From NCBI GenBank assembly GCA_963724805.1, contig CAVRWA010000001.1:124001-188000 (forward strand): a DNA stretch of 64,000 bases. Reading direction: 5' to 3'. How positions within the stretch are numbered: the first letter of the stretch is position 1; the number at the start of each line of letters is the position of its first letter. Below, piece after piece: positions 1-8,693 of the stretch. The stretch comes from CAVQZA01 sp963724805. Its GTDB lineage: Bacteria > Actinomycetota > Thermoleophilia > Gaiellales > Gaiellaceae. The notes under the pieces are model-generated. The model saw only the letters and a list, made by a program, of their open reading frames with translations, was not told the origin of the DNA and ran no database searches. Made by a program: the position numbers and the translations under genes.

Positions 1-2
1 AG

Positions 3-710
3 ACCGGGGCGATCCTCGCTGCCGGTGTGATCGCGGGCAGCGCCGTCCCATCGGATGTCACGCACCTCGCCCGGCACGCCACGCCTCGGCCGTCGAACAG
101 TGTGCCAGCCGGCGCAATGGGAAAGGGAACGGCCCACGACCTCGTGCGGCCCACCGGTATGCGTGCGCCCAGGCCCGCGGCGGGCGCCGCCGCGCGACGC
201 ACAGCGAATGAGCCACATCGAACCGTCTCGGCCGTGCCCGGCATTCACCCCGCACAAGCGACCACTCAGGCACCCGACGGTCTCGACTCCGGGGGTCGAG
301 AGGCGCTCAGCGGCCCAGCCGCCCCTCACGTCTCACCGGGTAACTCTCACCAACCCGGATCTCCCCAAGGCGTTTCACACGGACACGTCGTCGACTCTCC
401 GGGGAAGAAGCCCACGACCGAAGCCGACGTCCGGAGCCGCCACACCGGGAAGCGAGCCTCGGTCGTCTCCAGCCGCACCATGAAGGGTGAGGTCCCGCGC
501 GCGCAGCCAATGCCGAAAGCGCAACGGCCTACCAGCACTTCAGCGGCCACGCACGCCAACCCGGCCGCCGACCCGCCCACGCCCGCTGCCGCTCCGGGTC
601 ACGGCAACGGGCAGGGGGGAGGGCAGGCGAACGGCCAGGAGTTCGCTCCGGTCGAGCCTCCGGTGGGCGTTCCGGATCAGTCCAATGCTGGAGGGAACGG
701 GCACCACTAG
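3..710 (+). CDS. 5'-truncated Pro/Ala-rich extracytoplasmic protein
   Basis: The frame is open from the first bases of the window, so the true start lies upstream; GTG at 27 is only the first start codon visible. The first ~16 residues (TGAILAAGVIAGSAVP) form a hydrophobic segment. They are followed by a ~215-residue tail rich in Pro, Ala, Ser, Thr, Gly and His, without Cys or any enzyme motif, ending GNGHH. One membrane helix plus a disordered outer tail is common in actinobacterial anti-sigma factors, but the cytoplasmic part that would decide this is missing. A structured leader and an intrinsic-terminator-like hairpin follow downstream. Function is not assigned. Confidence 0.45.
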   Translation, partial: TGAILAAGVIAGSAVPSDVTHLARHATPRPSNSVPAGAMGKGTAHDLVRPTGMRAPRPAAGAAARRTANEPHRTVSAVPGIHPAQATTQAPDGLDSGGREALSGPAAPHVSPGNSHQPGSPQGVSHGHVVDSPGKKPTTEADVRSRHTGKRASVVSSRTMKGEVPRAQPMPKAQRPTSTSAATHANPAADPPTPAAAPGHGNGQGGGQANGQEFAPVEPPVGVPDQSNAGGNGHH

Positions 711-849
711 CACCGAACGCGCCGCGACTTGGCATCCGCTTCGACTTCACTGCCGCCACTGTCGGAGGTTCCAGCCATATTCGCCAAGCACGCCGGCCGC
801 ACCTTCGTCGCAATCACAGTCGAGGGCGGCGCAGACCCGGTGATCGTCT

Positions 850-1004
850 GGCTCAATTCCCTGCATCGTGAGCCTGTAACTCGGCCGTAGAAGCCGAGTC
901 CGCTCCGTTCGGTCGGTCGCAGGCGCTGCTCGTGCAGTCGGCCGGATGCGAGGCGCACTTCGACGGCCGCTGAGCGGAGAAGTCTCCCCCTTCCGGGGGG
1001 TTTT
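850..1004 (+). ncRNA. Candidate structured leader RNA with terminator hairpin
   Basis: Four consecutive stem-loops can be read: GGCTCA/TGAGCC (850-855 with 869-874), ACTCGGC/GCCGAGT (879-885 with 893-899), an outer stem CCGCTC/GAGCGG (900-905 with 972-977) enclosing TCGCA/TGCGA (917-921 with 947-951), then CCCCC-TTCC-GGGGG followed by TTTT. It lies between the upstream gene's stop (710) and the TadG-like start (1088). The layout suggests a regulatory leader or attenuator, but no known riboswitch class was recognised. A 53-codon TTG ORF (729-890), in the same frame as the upstream gene after its stop, overlaps the first hairpins, so part of this region could be coding. Confidence 0.4.
986..1004 (+). 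terminator. Rho-independent terminator-like hairpin
   Basis: CCCCC, loop TTCC, GGGGG(G), then TTTT. It stands 84 bp before the TadG-like start, so it either ends the upstream transcript or works as the attenuator of the structured leader. Confidence 0.5.
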
Positions 1005-1087
1005 CGAGAGCACGGCGCAGGTTCAGTCGAGGGCGTGCATCTGCTGGGCGACCGCGATCGTGATCGCTCGGACTGGAGGACGTGCTG

Positions 1088-2071
1088 ATGTCGATCTCTC
1101 GGATCTTTCGGCCGACTGGTGGTGCAGCTTTGCGCGGCGGCGTCGCGCGTCGTGGGGAGCGTGGTCAGGTGTTGGTTTTGGTGGTGGTCGGGCTGGTTGC
1201 GCTGATCGGGTTTGCGGGGCTCTCGATCGATCTGGCGAGTTGGTATCGCCAGCAGCGCTCGGAGCAGGCGACCGCGGATGCGGCCGCGCTTGCGGGGGCG
1301 CAGGCGCTGCCCGATGATCCCGTGACGGCGGCGGCGGATGCGCTTCGGTATGCGGACGCGAACGGGGCCGGGGTCTCGGCGAGCGACATCGTGGTCTCCA
1401 GCGACAGGTATCCGAACGACACGATCTCGGTGCGGGTGGGCAAGGAGGCACCGGCGGTGTTCACGAAGCTGTTCGGGATCAGCTCGGTCACGCTCCACGC
1501 CGATGCGGCGGCCCGCTCGGACGGGGTCTCCTCCGCGGAGGGTGTCGCGCCTGTAGCGGTCTCCAGCAAGCATCCGATGCTGGGCTGCAAACCGCCGCCC
1601 TGCGCCGGCGCGACCCAGCTCGACATGGTCGACCTGAAGGCAAAGGGCGGCCCCGACGCCGCCGGCAACTTCAGCCTGCTCGACCTGGAGATCAACGGGA
1701 GCGGCGGGGTCGGCGACTCGACCCTCGCCGACTGGCTCACCAACGGCTACGACGCCTACATGCCCTTGGGGGTCTACGAAGGGGTGCCGGGCGCCAAGTT
1801 CAACAGCGGCAGCTTCAGCCAGGCGCTCGCCGGCCGCGTCGGCCAGGAGGTGCTCTTCCCCGTCTACAAGCCACCGATCGTGCTGGGCGGCTCCAACGCC
1901 CAGTTCAACATCATCGGCTGGGTCGGCTTCCTGATCACCGGCTCCTCCGGCGGCGGCAACAGCGGCAAGATCTACGGCCAGTTCAAGCGCTTCATCGCCC
2001 AAGGCCTCCAAGGAAGCAACCCCGGCAGCCAATCAGACTTCGGCGTCCGCGCCGTCCAACTCGTCCAATAA
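1088..2071 (+). CDS. TadG-like (Flp pilus assembly) membrane-anchored protein
   Basis: ATG at 1088 is preferred over GTG 1082 because GGAGGA (1075-1080) is then 7 nt away. The protein has a basic N-terminus, the hallmark GQVLVLVVVGLVALIGFAGLSID segment read as GQVLVLVVVG...GFAGLSID (about residues 25-50), then an Ala-rich WYRQQRSEQATADAAALAGA stretch. Both are typical of the putative Flp pilus-assembly TadE/G N-terminal domain, which anchors the protein with its body outside. The ~230-residue remainder has one CKPPPC pair and Gly-rich segments and no recognised enzyme domain. No other tad gene is visible, so its partner system must lie elsewhere or this is a solitary TadG-type protein. Confidence 0.75.
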   Translation: MSISRIFRPTGGAALRGGVARRGERGQVLVLVVVGLVALIGFAGLSIDLASWYRQQRSEQATADAAALAGAQALPDDPVTAAADALRYADANGAGVSASDIVVSSDRYPNDTISVRVGKEAPAVFTKLFGISSVTLHADAAARSDGVSSAEGVAPVAVSSKHPMLGCKPPPCAGATQLDMVDLKAKGGPDAAGNFSLLDLEINGSGGVGDSTLADWLTNGYDAYMPLGVYEGVPGAKFNSGSFSQALAGRVGQEVLFPVYKPPIVLGGSNAQFNIIGWVGFLITGSSGGGNSGKIYGQFKRFIAQGLQGSNPGSQSDFGVRAVQLVQ

Positions 2072-2872
2072 CACGGACGAACAGACGACCCCCCGGGTCG
2101 ACCTCGGCACCTCCCCCCGAACTCGACCCGGGCGTCGTCGTATCTCAGCACCAACTCGGCCTTAGAGCCATGAGAGTGAGCCACCTCCAGTGCGGCGTGC
2201 GCAGACGGAGAGGCGGCGAGGTCGACCCCGATGCGGCAGGGGTTGACCCCTTCGCCGGCGTTGCGAGGAGTTCCGCCGGGCAGGCCGGGTGCTGACGCAA
2301 CAGCCCGAATGGTTAGGACGCGCGCACCTGTAGGGGGCCGACCTGAGGAAGCTGCCGCTGACTGCCCGGGGATTTCAGCGATACCTCAGCGGTGCGTGAA
2401 ACCATCAGGTTGGGCGGCACGCGCGCCGGCGCCGATGCCTCAAGTTCAACGGCTGCAAGGATCGGCGCCTGGCGCGCGCTTCGAACAGGGGAAAGGCGGG
2501 GCTGCGGAATCGTGTCGCTTCGAGAGCTAACCGCTCTCGGTCATGACCTGGTCGCGGCCCAGTGTGAGTAATCAGCCGACCGCGCATACCCTTGGGAAGC
2601 CGAAACCACAACCCCCAACCCTCCCGCCAAAACGAATCGAACGTTCCGACATAGGCAAAGCGACAGTCATTCGAAGAGCTCATTCGCGCAGGCGCTCGCC
2701 GTGTCGAAAACCCTAGAACGGGTGAGAGACAAACGTTGGACGAACCACACGATTAGGATGAGCGAGGGGCGCTCCTGAACGGACCGCCCGGGGGCGCCCC
2801 CGCAAAGAATACGCCTCTCGGTCCGCCCATTTGACCGGTCCGCATGGAACCAAACTGCGCTACGGTCGGCAC
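2072..2872 (+). other. Intergenic stretch, no convincing gene
   Basis: No frame here shows convincing coding character. The only structured signal is an orphan copy of the hairpin leader (2181-2250). Near 2790 there is a G/C palindrome (GGGGGCGCCCCC). Confidence 0.5.
2181..2250 (+). repeat. Orphan third copy of the GATGCGG-loop leader
   Basis: GGTCGACCCC (2220-2229), a 9-nt loop GATGCGGCA and GGGGTTGACC (2239-2248) form a 10-bp stem with one G:T pair. The ~38 bp before it aligns with the same part of the leaders near 32.1 and 55.2 kb, with the hairpin I equivalent degenerate. No paralogue of the small gene follows, so this looks like a leftover or a reused regulatory element. Confidence 0.5.
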
Positions 2873-3073
2873 ATGGCCTTGCCTGGCGGAAAGGGCGACG
2901 GGCGGGCGCTACAACAACGGGCCCTCACCTGCATCGAATGCGGTGCCGAAGCAACAGGGCACGCAGACGGCTACAAGGCCTACCTCGCCGACGACAGCGA
3001 AATCCTCGTCTACTGCGCCGCATGCGCCGAACGAGAATTCGGCGACGACCCATCCGAACCGCTCGCCCCCTGA
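2873..3073 (+). CDS. Small zinc-ribbon protein
   Basis: The 66-residue protein starts at ATG 2873 (a TTG at 2831 is also in frame but less likely). It has two Cys pairs, CIEC near the N-terminus and YCAAC about 35 residues later, followed by AEREFGDD, the signature of a small structural zinc ribbon. A second protein with the same plan (CAEC...YCPECAERE) is encoded at 22933-23124 on the other strand, so the window carries two members of a small family. Both pairs are acidic towards the C-terminus. Function is unknown; a nucleic-acid or protein-docking role is only a guess. Confidence 0.55.
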   Translation: MALPGGKGDGRALQQRALTCIECGAEATGHADGYKAYLADDSEILVYCAACAEREFGDDPSEPLAP

Positions 3074-3272
3074 AACCACTCGGCCGGCGTCGCAATCGAA
3101 TAGAGGCAGAGCGACGGTCTTGGCACCGTTGCACACGGCCGTGGGGCGTCGACCTCGACTACGCGAAACTCGCTGAGCTGGCGAAGACACGGGATCCGAA
3201 CCGGGCCGCTGCCCAAGATCCCACAGTCGGACTGGGACGAGGACGACTAGCCCGAGCGGCCCCGGCGCGTAG

Positions 3273-4199
3273 CTAGTTCAGGGGCAAGCGACGTTGACGC
3301 ACTGAGGCTCGGCGTCGTTCCGTTTGGCGCTGTTGCCGCCGCCGTCGATCATGCCAGCGGTCAGCGACGATCCCATGCCCGCCATTGCTGTTGGAGACGT
3401 TGTCGGCAATCAGATAGTGCGGGAGGAAGATCGGGTCTGCGCCTTCGCCTAGGAAGATCCCGTCGTCGCCGTTGTTGCGAGCGGTGTTGCGGAGGACCTG
3501 TGTTCCCGAGTCGATGACGTGGATACCGAAGCCGCCATTACGGGTGACCAGATTGTCGGTGATGGTCGTCAGATCCGCGAACTCGACAAGGTCGATGCCG
3601 TCGCCGACATTGCCCGTGATCACGTTGCGTTCGATCGCCGCGGTCGCGTCCTTCAACGTGATTCCCGCGCCACCGTTGCCTGAGATCTCCGAGTCCTTGA
3701 CTGTCCAGAGTGGGCTGAACCCGCCGTGAAACAGAATCCCGTCCCCGGCGTTCGAAGCGATTTTCGAGTCTTCGATCGAGCCTCCAGGGACGGACGTTAG
3801 GAAGCCAACACCGTTGCGGGTGACCGTGAGGCCGGAGAACACGGTGAACGAGTCCTCGATCGCACTGTTATGGGGCAAGTAGACGCCGTCTTGGAATCCT
3901 TGAATGGCTCCGTGTTTGACCAGTACGTGTGTCCCCGTAACCGTGATGCCAACCCCGGCACCTAGGCCGCGGATCGTGTGCCCGCCGAGGTCGAGCGTGA
4001 TCGCGTCGCCGTTCACGACGAGGCCGTTTCCTGGGCAGTTCCTCAGGTCTGCAGTCAGGGTCGTGTCGGAGGTGATCGTGTCGCCACAGGCGACCTTCCC
4101 TTTCGCGGGAGCGCTCGCGGAACCGATGGAAAGCGCGGTAACGGCACATGCCGCAACAACCGCCAAACGCAAGAGGTAACCCACGCCGCAGAATCTCAT
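3273..4199 (-). CDS. Secreted right-handed beta-helix repeat protein, frameshifted near its C-terminus
   Basis: The protein has an N-terminal signal peptide (hydrophobic ~12-30, cleavage near SASAPAKG). It continues with tandem beta-helix rungs of the NosD/pectate-lyase-like type, with repeated GDGIDL, GGFGIHV and GDGIFL turns and N-x-G ladders. Such proteins are extracellular and often bind or cut polysaccharide; no catalytic signature was identified. The last ~25 residues as translated (DRRRRQQRQTERRR...) are out of character. In the neighbouring frame the same DNA reads MIDGGGNSAKRNDAEPQC followed by VNVAC and a stop (TGA at 3278-3280), the usual end of this family. A single-base indel around 3335-3390, real or from sequencing, is therefore likely. 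Confidence 0.75.
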   Translation of the reverse strand: MRFCGVGYLLRLAVVAACAVTALSIGSASAPAKGKVACGDTITSDTTLTADLRNCPGNGLVVNGDAITLDLGGHTIRGLGAGVGITVTGTHVLVKHGAIQGFQDGVYLPHNSAIEDSFTVFSGLTVTRNGVGFLTSVPGGSIEDSKIASNAGDGILFHGGFSPLWTVKDSEISGNGGAGITLKDATAAIERNVITGNVGDGIDLVEFADLTTITDNLVTRNGGFGIHVIDSGTQVLRNTARNNGDDGIFLGEGADPIFLPHYLIADNVSNSNGGHGIVADRWHDRRRRQQRQTERRRASVRQRRLPLN

Positions 4200-4322
4200 C
4201 GCTTGTCCGTCCGTCGAAGGGCAGATGGTCGTGCAGCGAGTCTCACCTTGGCCAGACGGTCACACAACTCAACGAACGGCCAGGCTGATGGAAAGTTCCC
4301 GACCCGGAGTGGCACGGCGCGT

Positions 4323-4562
4323 GACCGAAACAACGTGCGGGCCCGGGTGCTCGGCACGACGATCGCGCGTGCGAAGGTGAAGCTCGCGAAGGCGGAAAAT
4401 CATAAGGGCGTGATGAACCACACTTGCGCGAGCCTCCTATTCGAGGCGGGGGCGTCACCGGCCTATGTGATGAGTCAGCTCGGCCACACCTCCAGCGCAC
4501 TCTCCCCGGAGGTCTACGCACGGAAGTTGATGCGCAGCCGGGACACGCCCACCGTGCGGTGA
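4323..4562 (+). pseudogene. Tyrosine recombinase (phage-type integrase) C-terminal relic
   Basis: The frame reads NHTCASLLFEAGASPAYVMS, then QLGHTSSALSPEVYARKLMRS. It matches the C-terminal catalytic part of actinobacterial tyrosine integrases, with the GHTS box and the YA.K tyrosine motif. In intact relatives the first box reads HTLRRTxASLL; here HTCASLL lacks the residues that include the catalytic Arg, and everything upstream is missing. The fragment is therefore dead and marks a former integrative element. The surrounding 4200-4785 stretch holds no other gene. Confidence 0.65.
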
Positions 4563-4785
4563 ATGTGCGCTTTGACGGCGGCAGCCCCTACCCCCGCCGA
4601 CGACGCGATTGGATGGGGCCTGGAAACCGGGGCCGCCCTTCGCCAGGAACCGATCGAACGAGGCGGGGCCTGGGATCGGGGGGTCACCCCGGCGAGAGCT
4701 ATCTCTGGGGCCTGCTCTGCGAACCGCGTGTAGCGCATCGGAGAGATTGGTATGCTCGTCACGAGCAGAGCGCGAGGGGGTTTGC

Positions 4786-6558
4786 GTGAACGGGATCCGT
4801 TTCCGAACCTCTGCGGCGGTGGGAGTGTTGGTGGTCGCGCTTTGCGTGCTGGGAGGCGCGGGCACGGTGGGCGCGTCGTCGTCTGCTGGGTTCACGAGGT
4901 CGGAGACGGGCCCGCCAATCTCGCTGTCCGCGGCCGTAGCCGACGAGAGAAAGGCTCAAGCCGAGGCGAAGCGCGCCGACGCCGAGGAGGCGAAGGCTAT
5001 GAACGAGGAGCGCCGCGCAGTCGCCGAGTTCGAACAGGCGCGCGACGCGGCTGCGGCTGCCGTTGCGATGCAGCAGAGGGCCAACCAGGAACAGGAAGCG
5101 GCGGCGGCCGAAAGCGATCCAGCCAAGGCTGCTGAGCTGCAGGCTGCGGCGGCTCAGGACGCGCAGCGGGCGTCGTCCGACCAGGCGCTGGCCGCACAAG
5201 AGTTGAGACGTGGCGAGATCGAGGCGATGCAGGCGAAACGGGAGGAGAAGCTGGCCGCGGAGGATCGAGAGAAGGCCGAGACGGACGCTGCCCACGCGGT
5301 GGGCGAGCAGAAACGCCTGCAGCGAAAGGCTGCGGACGCGGGCAAGATCCTGATCTGCCACGCGACCGGCTCGGCCGGGAACCCGTACGTCGAGGTCGAG
5401 GTCGACCGCAACGGGCTCAACGGACACGGCGACCACCCAGCCGATCTGATCCCGGCACCCGCAGAGGGATGCCCGCGGAAGAGCTCCCAGGTGCAGCTAG
5501 ACGAGGCCACGCAGGCATCGGCGCCGGAGCAGGCCAAGGCCGCCGCCCGCGAGGAGGCGAAGGCAGCCGAGATGGAGACGCGGTCGCGAGCCGAGGAGAC
5601 GAAGGCGCGCCGGGAAGAGAGCCTCGGGAAAAGCGACATGAGCTCCGCGCGGCAGGAGTCGTCCAGCGCCGCCGCAACCGCGGCGAAGGCCACGCAGGAG
5701 CATCAGACTGCAGCAAGCGAGACCGATCCGACGAAGGCCGCACAACTGGAGGCTGCGGCGCTCGGGGATGATCAACTGACGGCCTCTCAGCAGCTGCTTT
5801 CGGAGATCGACAAGAGCCTCGCAGGGCTTGAGCAGACGCTAGCGATCCAAGACGCCGCCCTCGCCCGGAAGGAGCACTCGGCGGCGGAGACTGGCCGTGC
5901 GGCTGCAGAAGACGGGCAGGAGCTGGCGCAGGAGGAGGCCGAGGCTTCGGGCAAGGTCCTGATCTGCCACGCCACCGGCTCGGCAGACGACCCGTACGTC
6001 GAGATCGAGGTTCCCCAAGTCGGCTTGGCTGGTCACGGCGACGACGCGTCCGACATCATCCCCTCCCCGGTCGGCGGCTGCCCAGCGGCCGCCAACGCGA
6101 AAGCCGTTGCACTCGCAGAGGCCGACGACGCGAGGACACGCGTGCCACTGCCGGGTGGCCCGTTGCGAGGCGACATGTCGGCGAACGAGTCGTCGGTTGT
6201 CCCTGGTGAAACGGTGCGGCTCACGCTGGCGGCCGTGAACCCTCAGACGAGACCAGCGGAGGACGTTGTGCTCTGCGTAGGGGTTCCCCCCGGTTTCTCC
6301 CTCGTCAGCGCTCCCGGTGCGCGGCTCGTCGACGGAGCCCCGTGCCGGACGATTGCGCGGCTCGGCCCGATGAGCGTGGCCACGCTCGCCGTGCATCTAC
6401 GGCTTAACACTCGCGCCGGTGGCGCCGCGCGTGTCCGCCTCCCGCTCCTACTCTCGGTCGGATCGGTGCGCGCCCCACTGGCCCAGCTCGCCCTGCGCGT
6501 GTCCGCCGGTAGTGCCCCGGTCAGTTCCCCCGCAGGCGCACCACCGGTCACCGGTTAG
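4786..6558 (+). CDS. Secreted coiled-coil protein with two CHATG/HGDH repeats and a C-terminal Ig-like domain
   Basis: GTG 4786 is preferred: GCGAGGGGG lies just upstream and a signal peptide follows directly (hydrophobic ~10-30, GTVGASS). Order of domains: an Ala/Glu/Lys-rich coiled coil (~45-190), a ~45-residue module starting ILICHATGSAGNPYVEVEVD and ending HGDHPADLIPAPAEGCP, a second coiled coil, then a second copy of the module (VLICHATGSADDPYVEIEV ... DDASDIIPSPVGGCP). The last ~130 residues look like a DUF11/CARDB-type beta-sandwich. The paired Cys in each module suggests a disulphide. The L,D-transpeptidase gene starts 3 nt after the stop, in the same frame, so a wall-associated structural role is likely. 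Ligand and function are unknown. Confidence 0.7.
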   Translation: MNGIRFRTSAAVGVLVVALCVLGGAGTVGASSSAGFTRSETGPPISLSAAVADERKAQAEAKRADAEEAKAMNEERRAVAEFEQARDAAAAAVAMQQRANQEQEAAAAESDPAKAAELQAAAAQDAQRASSDQALAAQELRRGEIEAMQAKREEKLAAEDREKAETDAAHAVGEQKRLQRKAADAGKILICHATGSAGNPYVEVEVDRNGLNGHGDHPADLIPAPAEGCPRKSSQVQLDEATQASAPEQAKAAAREEAKAAEMETRSRAEETKARREESLGKSDMSSARQESSSAAATAAKATQEHQTAASETDPTKAAQLEAAALGDDQLTASQQLLSEIDKSLAGLEQTLAIQDAALARKEHSAAETGRAAAEDGQELAQEEAEASGKVLICHATGSADDPYVEIEVPQVGLAGHGDDASDIIPSPVGGCPAAANAKAVALAEADDARTRVPLPGGPLRGDMSANESSVVPGETVRLTLAAVNPQTRPAEDVVLCVGVPPGFSLVSAPGARLVDGAPCRTIARLGPMSVATLAVHLRLNTRAGGAARVRLPLLLSVGSVRAPLAQLALRVSAGSAPVSSPAGAPPVTG

Positions 6559-6561
6559 CTG

Positions 6562-7287
6562 GTGGGCAGTCTCGGTGCCAGGGTTCGGTCCGTTGTGCTG
6601 TTGGCGATCATCGCTGCAACGCTGACAACGATCTCTCAGGATGCGACGGCAGCGAACGCCTACGGTCGACCGAGCGGAAGGAGCGCCTGGACAGCGCGAC
6701 TCGTCGCTGCCACCGATGTGGCCGCCACTCCCGGCGGCGTCCGGTTCGAAACACTTCAGCCCTTCACGCCTGCGACGGGATCGAGCGTGACGCTGCTCGT
6801 CCTTGGTAGCGCGCAGCAACACGGTGCCGTCTGGCTCCGAGTCCGGCTGCCGGACCGGCCGAACAGTGCGAGCGGATGGGTCCGTCGCGCCGACGTAGTG
6901 CTCGGCCGGACGGCGTACCGGATCGTCATCTCGACCGGGCGCCGGTCACTGACCTTGTTCCGCGTAGGACGCATCCTTCTTCGCACGCGCGTAGTGGTCG
7001 GAGCAGCGGCAACACCCACGCCCCAGGGACTCTTCGCGCTCTACGACACCGTCCCGGTCCCAGCCTCGACGATGGCGCCCTACGAGCTGCAACTGACCGC
7101 GCACTCCGAGGTGCTCCAGGCCTTCGACGGAGGCGACGGTCGCGTAGCGCTACACGGGATGAACGGGCCGCTGCGAGCCCCACTCGGCACCGCGCGCTCA
7201 CACGGCTGCGTCCGCCTCCTACCCACCACCACCTCGCTGCTCGCCCAAACGGTGCCGCTCGGCTCACCAGTCATGATCGGCCCATGA
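6562..7287 (+). CDS. L,D-transpeptidase (YkuD family), secreted
   Basis: Signal peptide at the N-terminus (VVLLAIIAATLTTISQDATA), then an SH3-like stretch (~40-110, ending WVRRADV). The YkuD catalytic domain follows, with the conserved ALHGMN and SHGCVRL motifs; the Cys of SHGCVRL is the nucleophile. These enzymes cross-link peptidoglycan (3-3 links) or attach proteins to it, outside the membrane. GTG 6562 starts 3 nt after the stop of the coiled-coil protein, so the two are almost surely co-transcribed and the coiled-coil protein may be a wall partner or substrate. Length is normal for the family. Confidence 0.88.
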   Translation: MGSLGARVRSVVLLAIIAATLTTISQDATAANAYGRPSGRSAWTARLVAATDVAATPGGVRFETLQPFTPATGSSVTLLVLGSAQQHGAVWLRVRLPDRPNSASGWVRRADVVLGRTAYRIVISTGRRSLTLFRVGRILLRTRVVVGAAATPTPQGLFALYDTVPVPASTMAPYELQLTAHSEVLQAFDGGDGRVALHGMNGPLRAPLGTARSHGCVRLLPTTTSLLAQTVPLGSPVMIGP

Positions 7288-7486
7288 GCTACGGAGCGCG
7301 CTTCTCGACGGGCGAAGCGGAGACGTCGGTCGAACTGCAGGTCGGGGACACGCGCCGTACTCGCCGCCGACGGCAGGTCGACGATCGATCAGCCCTGCCC
7401 GGACGTGTGCTGACACGTACTACGAGCTGATCCGGCCTCCCCCGCGAACTCATCGCAGAAGGCGGAACCCCGATGCGGATAGCGTT

Positions 7487-8350
7487 CTAGACGAACTGCT
7501 TGACGATCCAGAGCACGAGTGCTGCCACCGAGGTCGTGAACGTGACCGGACGTGAGCTGTAGACCGTCTGCCATACAAAGGCGCTGTCGTCTGGCTCTTC
7601 CTCGCCCGCGTTGTCGGTCGCGGGTGTGACCCGCCCACGTGCAGGCGGTTCTGCGTTGTCGGCGTCTGAAGACGCTGAATCACTTTCTGGCGGGATGCGC
7701 TCGACGAAGCCGAGGCTTCCCTTAGGTAGGCCCTCGTCCGTCCACATCGCGTTCTTGAACGTCCGTGCTGGGCCGCCGCAGACGAGGTACAGGAAGTACT
7801 GGAGTGGTGCGACGACGACAATCCAGGCGAGCATCGCGAAGATCACGCCGAAGATGATCAGCAGCGTCAAACCGAGGCCCATGAAGATGCTGACGATGAT
7901 CAACGCGAGCAGTTCGACGAAGGTCAGCGCCGCTGCCTTCAGCCAACCGGCACGCGGCTCAGTCGGCGCGGTAGGCGCAGAGGCAGCGGCTCCTGTGGAG
8001 GGGTCTGAACTGCTTGCGGCTTCCGCTCCGGCGAGGCGGCGTCGTGGCCCAGCGAGGATCGCGGAGGTCTGAATGAACAGATTCGCGACAAGCTGCATCC
8101 AGGCCAGGAGGTAGTTGTAGGGCCGGGAGGAGATCAGGTCACGCTCCGCGTCGAGGTTAAGGCCCACCGCCGCCGTTGCGAGCACGAGGCCGAGCACCGT
8201 ACCGTTCTCCACGTACCAGCGAAAGTAGTTGACCCCGAAGGCGTGCTCGAAGACTAGGTAGTTGACCGCGATCAGCGCGGCGATCAACGCCGCCGCGGCA
8301 AGCTGCGCATGACGGGCCAGCTGATGACGGGCCAGCCGGACGCTCCACAT
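7487..8350 (-). CDS. Multi-pass membrane protein of unknown function
   Basis: 287 residues. Two N-terminal helices (~17-37 and 48-65), an Ala/Ser/Pro-rich cytoplasmic linker (~105-135), a long hydrophobic double helix (about 140-190, LLALIIVSIFMGLGLTLLII and after), a polar acidic region (~205-265) and a final helix ending at the C-terminus (VAALVLWIVKQFV). The DERDLISSRPYNYLLAWMQ segment before the linker is a possible family signature, but I do not recognise the family. It stands alone, with no operon partner within 100 bp. Confidence 0.6.
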   Translation of the reverse strand: MWSVRLARHQLARHAQLAAAALIAALIAVNYLVFEHAFGVNYFRWYVENGTVLGLVLATAAVGLNLDAERDLISSRPYNYLLAWMQLVANLFIQTSAILAGPRRRLAGAEAASSSDPSTGAAASAPTAPTEPRAGWLKAAALTFVELLALIIVSIFMGLGLTLLIIFGVIFAMLAWIVVVAPLQYFLYLVCGGPARTFKNAMWTDEGLPKGSLGFVERIPPESDSASSDADNAEPPARGRVTPATDNAGEEEPDDSAFVWQTVYSSRPVTFTTSVAALVLWIVKQFV

Positions 8351-8441
8351 GAGAGCTGCATTCTGAACCGCAGCGTCGTGCTGGGCGAGTTGGGTCGACT
8401 AGCTGCGGCGAGTGGAGGCAAGCTGCTCTCGCCTGATACCC

Positions 8442-8657
8442 CTACGTGCAGGTCTTGAGGACGCCAGACATGGCGGTGCGTTCGGCAGGTGTCACCCAGA
8501 GGACGTACTTCGTTTTGATCGTGATCTGCTTGGCGACGTACCGGCAGTCGTAGTCCTTACGCGGCGGTAGCCATTGCGAGGCGTCGTCGTCTCCCTTCGC
8601 GTCGTTCTGGGGACCGTCGACCGCACGTCCTGCGAGCTGACCGCCCTCCCCCTCGAC
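8442..8657 (-). pseudogene. DUF1524/HNH nuclease C-terminal fragment
   Basis: The open frame between an in-frame TGA (8658-8660) and the stop at 8442-8444 reads GPQNDAKGDDDASQWLPP, then DYDCRYVAKQITIKTKYVLW and a C-terminal Cys. This is the typical end of secreted DUF1524 (HNH-like) proteins, where NDAKG and the Y-x-C are conserved. No start codon and no catalytic half are present, so it is a 3' remnant. The break lies in the sequence GCTGACCGCCCTCCCCCTCG, which recurs at about 49023 beside another disrupted locus. Confidence 0.65.
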
Positions 8658-8693
8658 TCACCCTGCGAGGACGGGGCCTGCTTGCGCCTGTGC

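Noticed and set aside
850..977. Known riboswitch such as c-di-GMP or cobalamin class
   Set aside because: Conserved core sequences of these classes were not found; only the stem-loop layout is suggestive.
707..2032. Long minus-strand frame opposite the TadG-like gene
   Set aside because: Low-complexity antisense; the plus strand has signal, motif and ribosome binding site.
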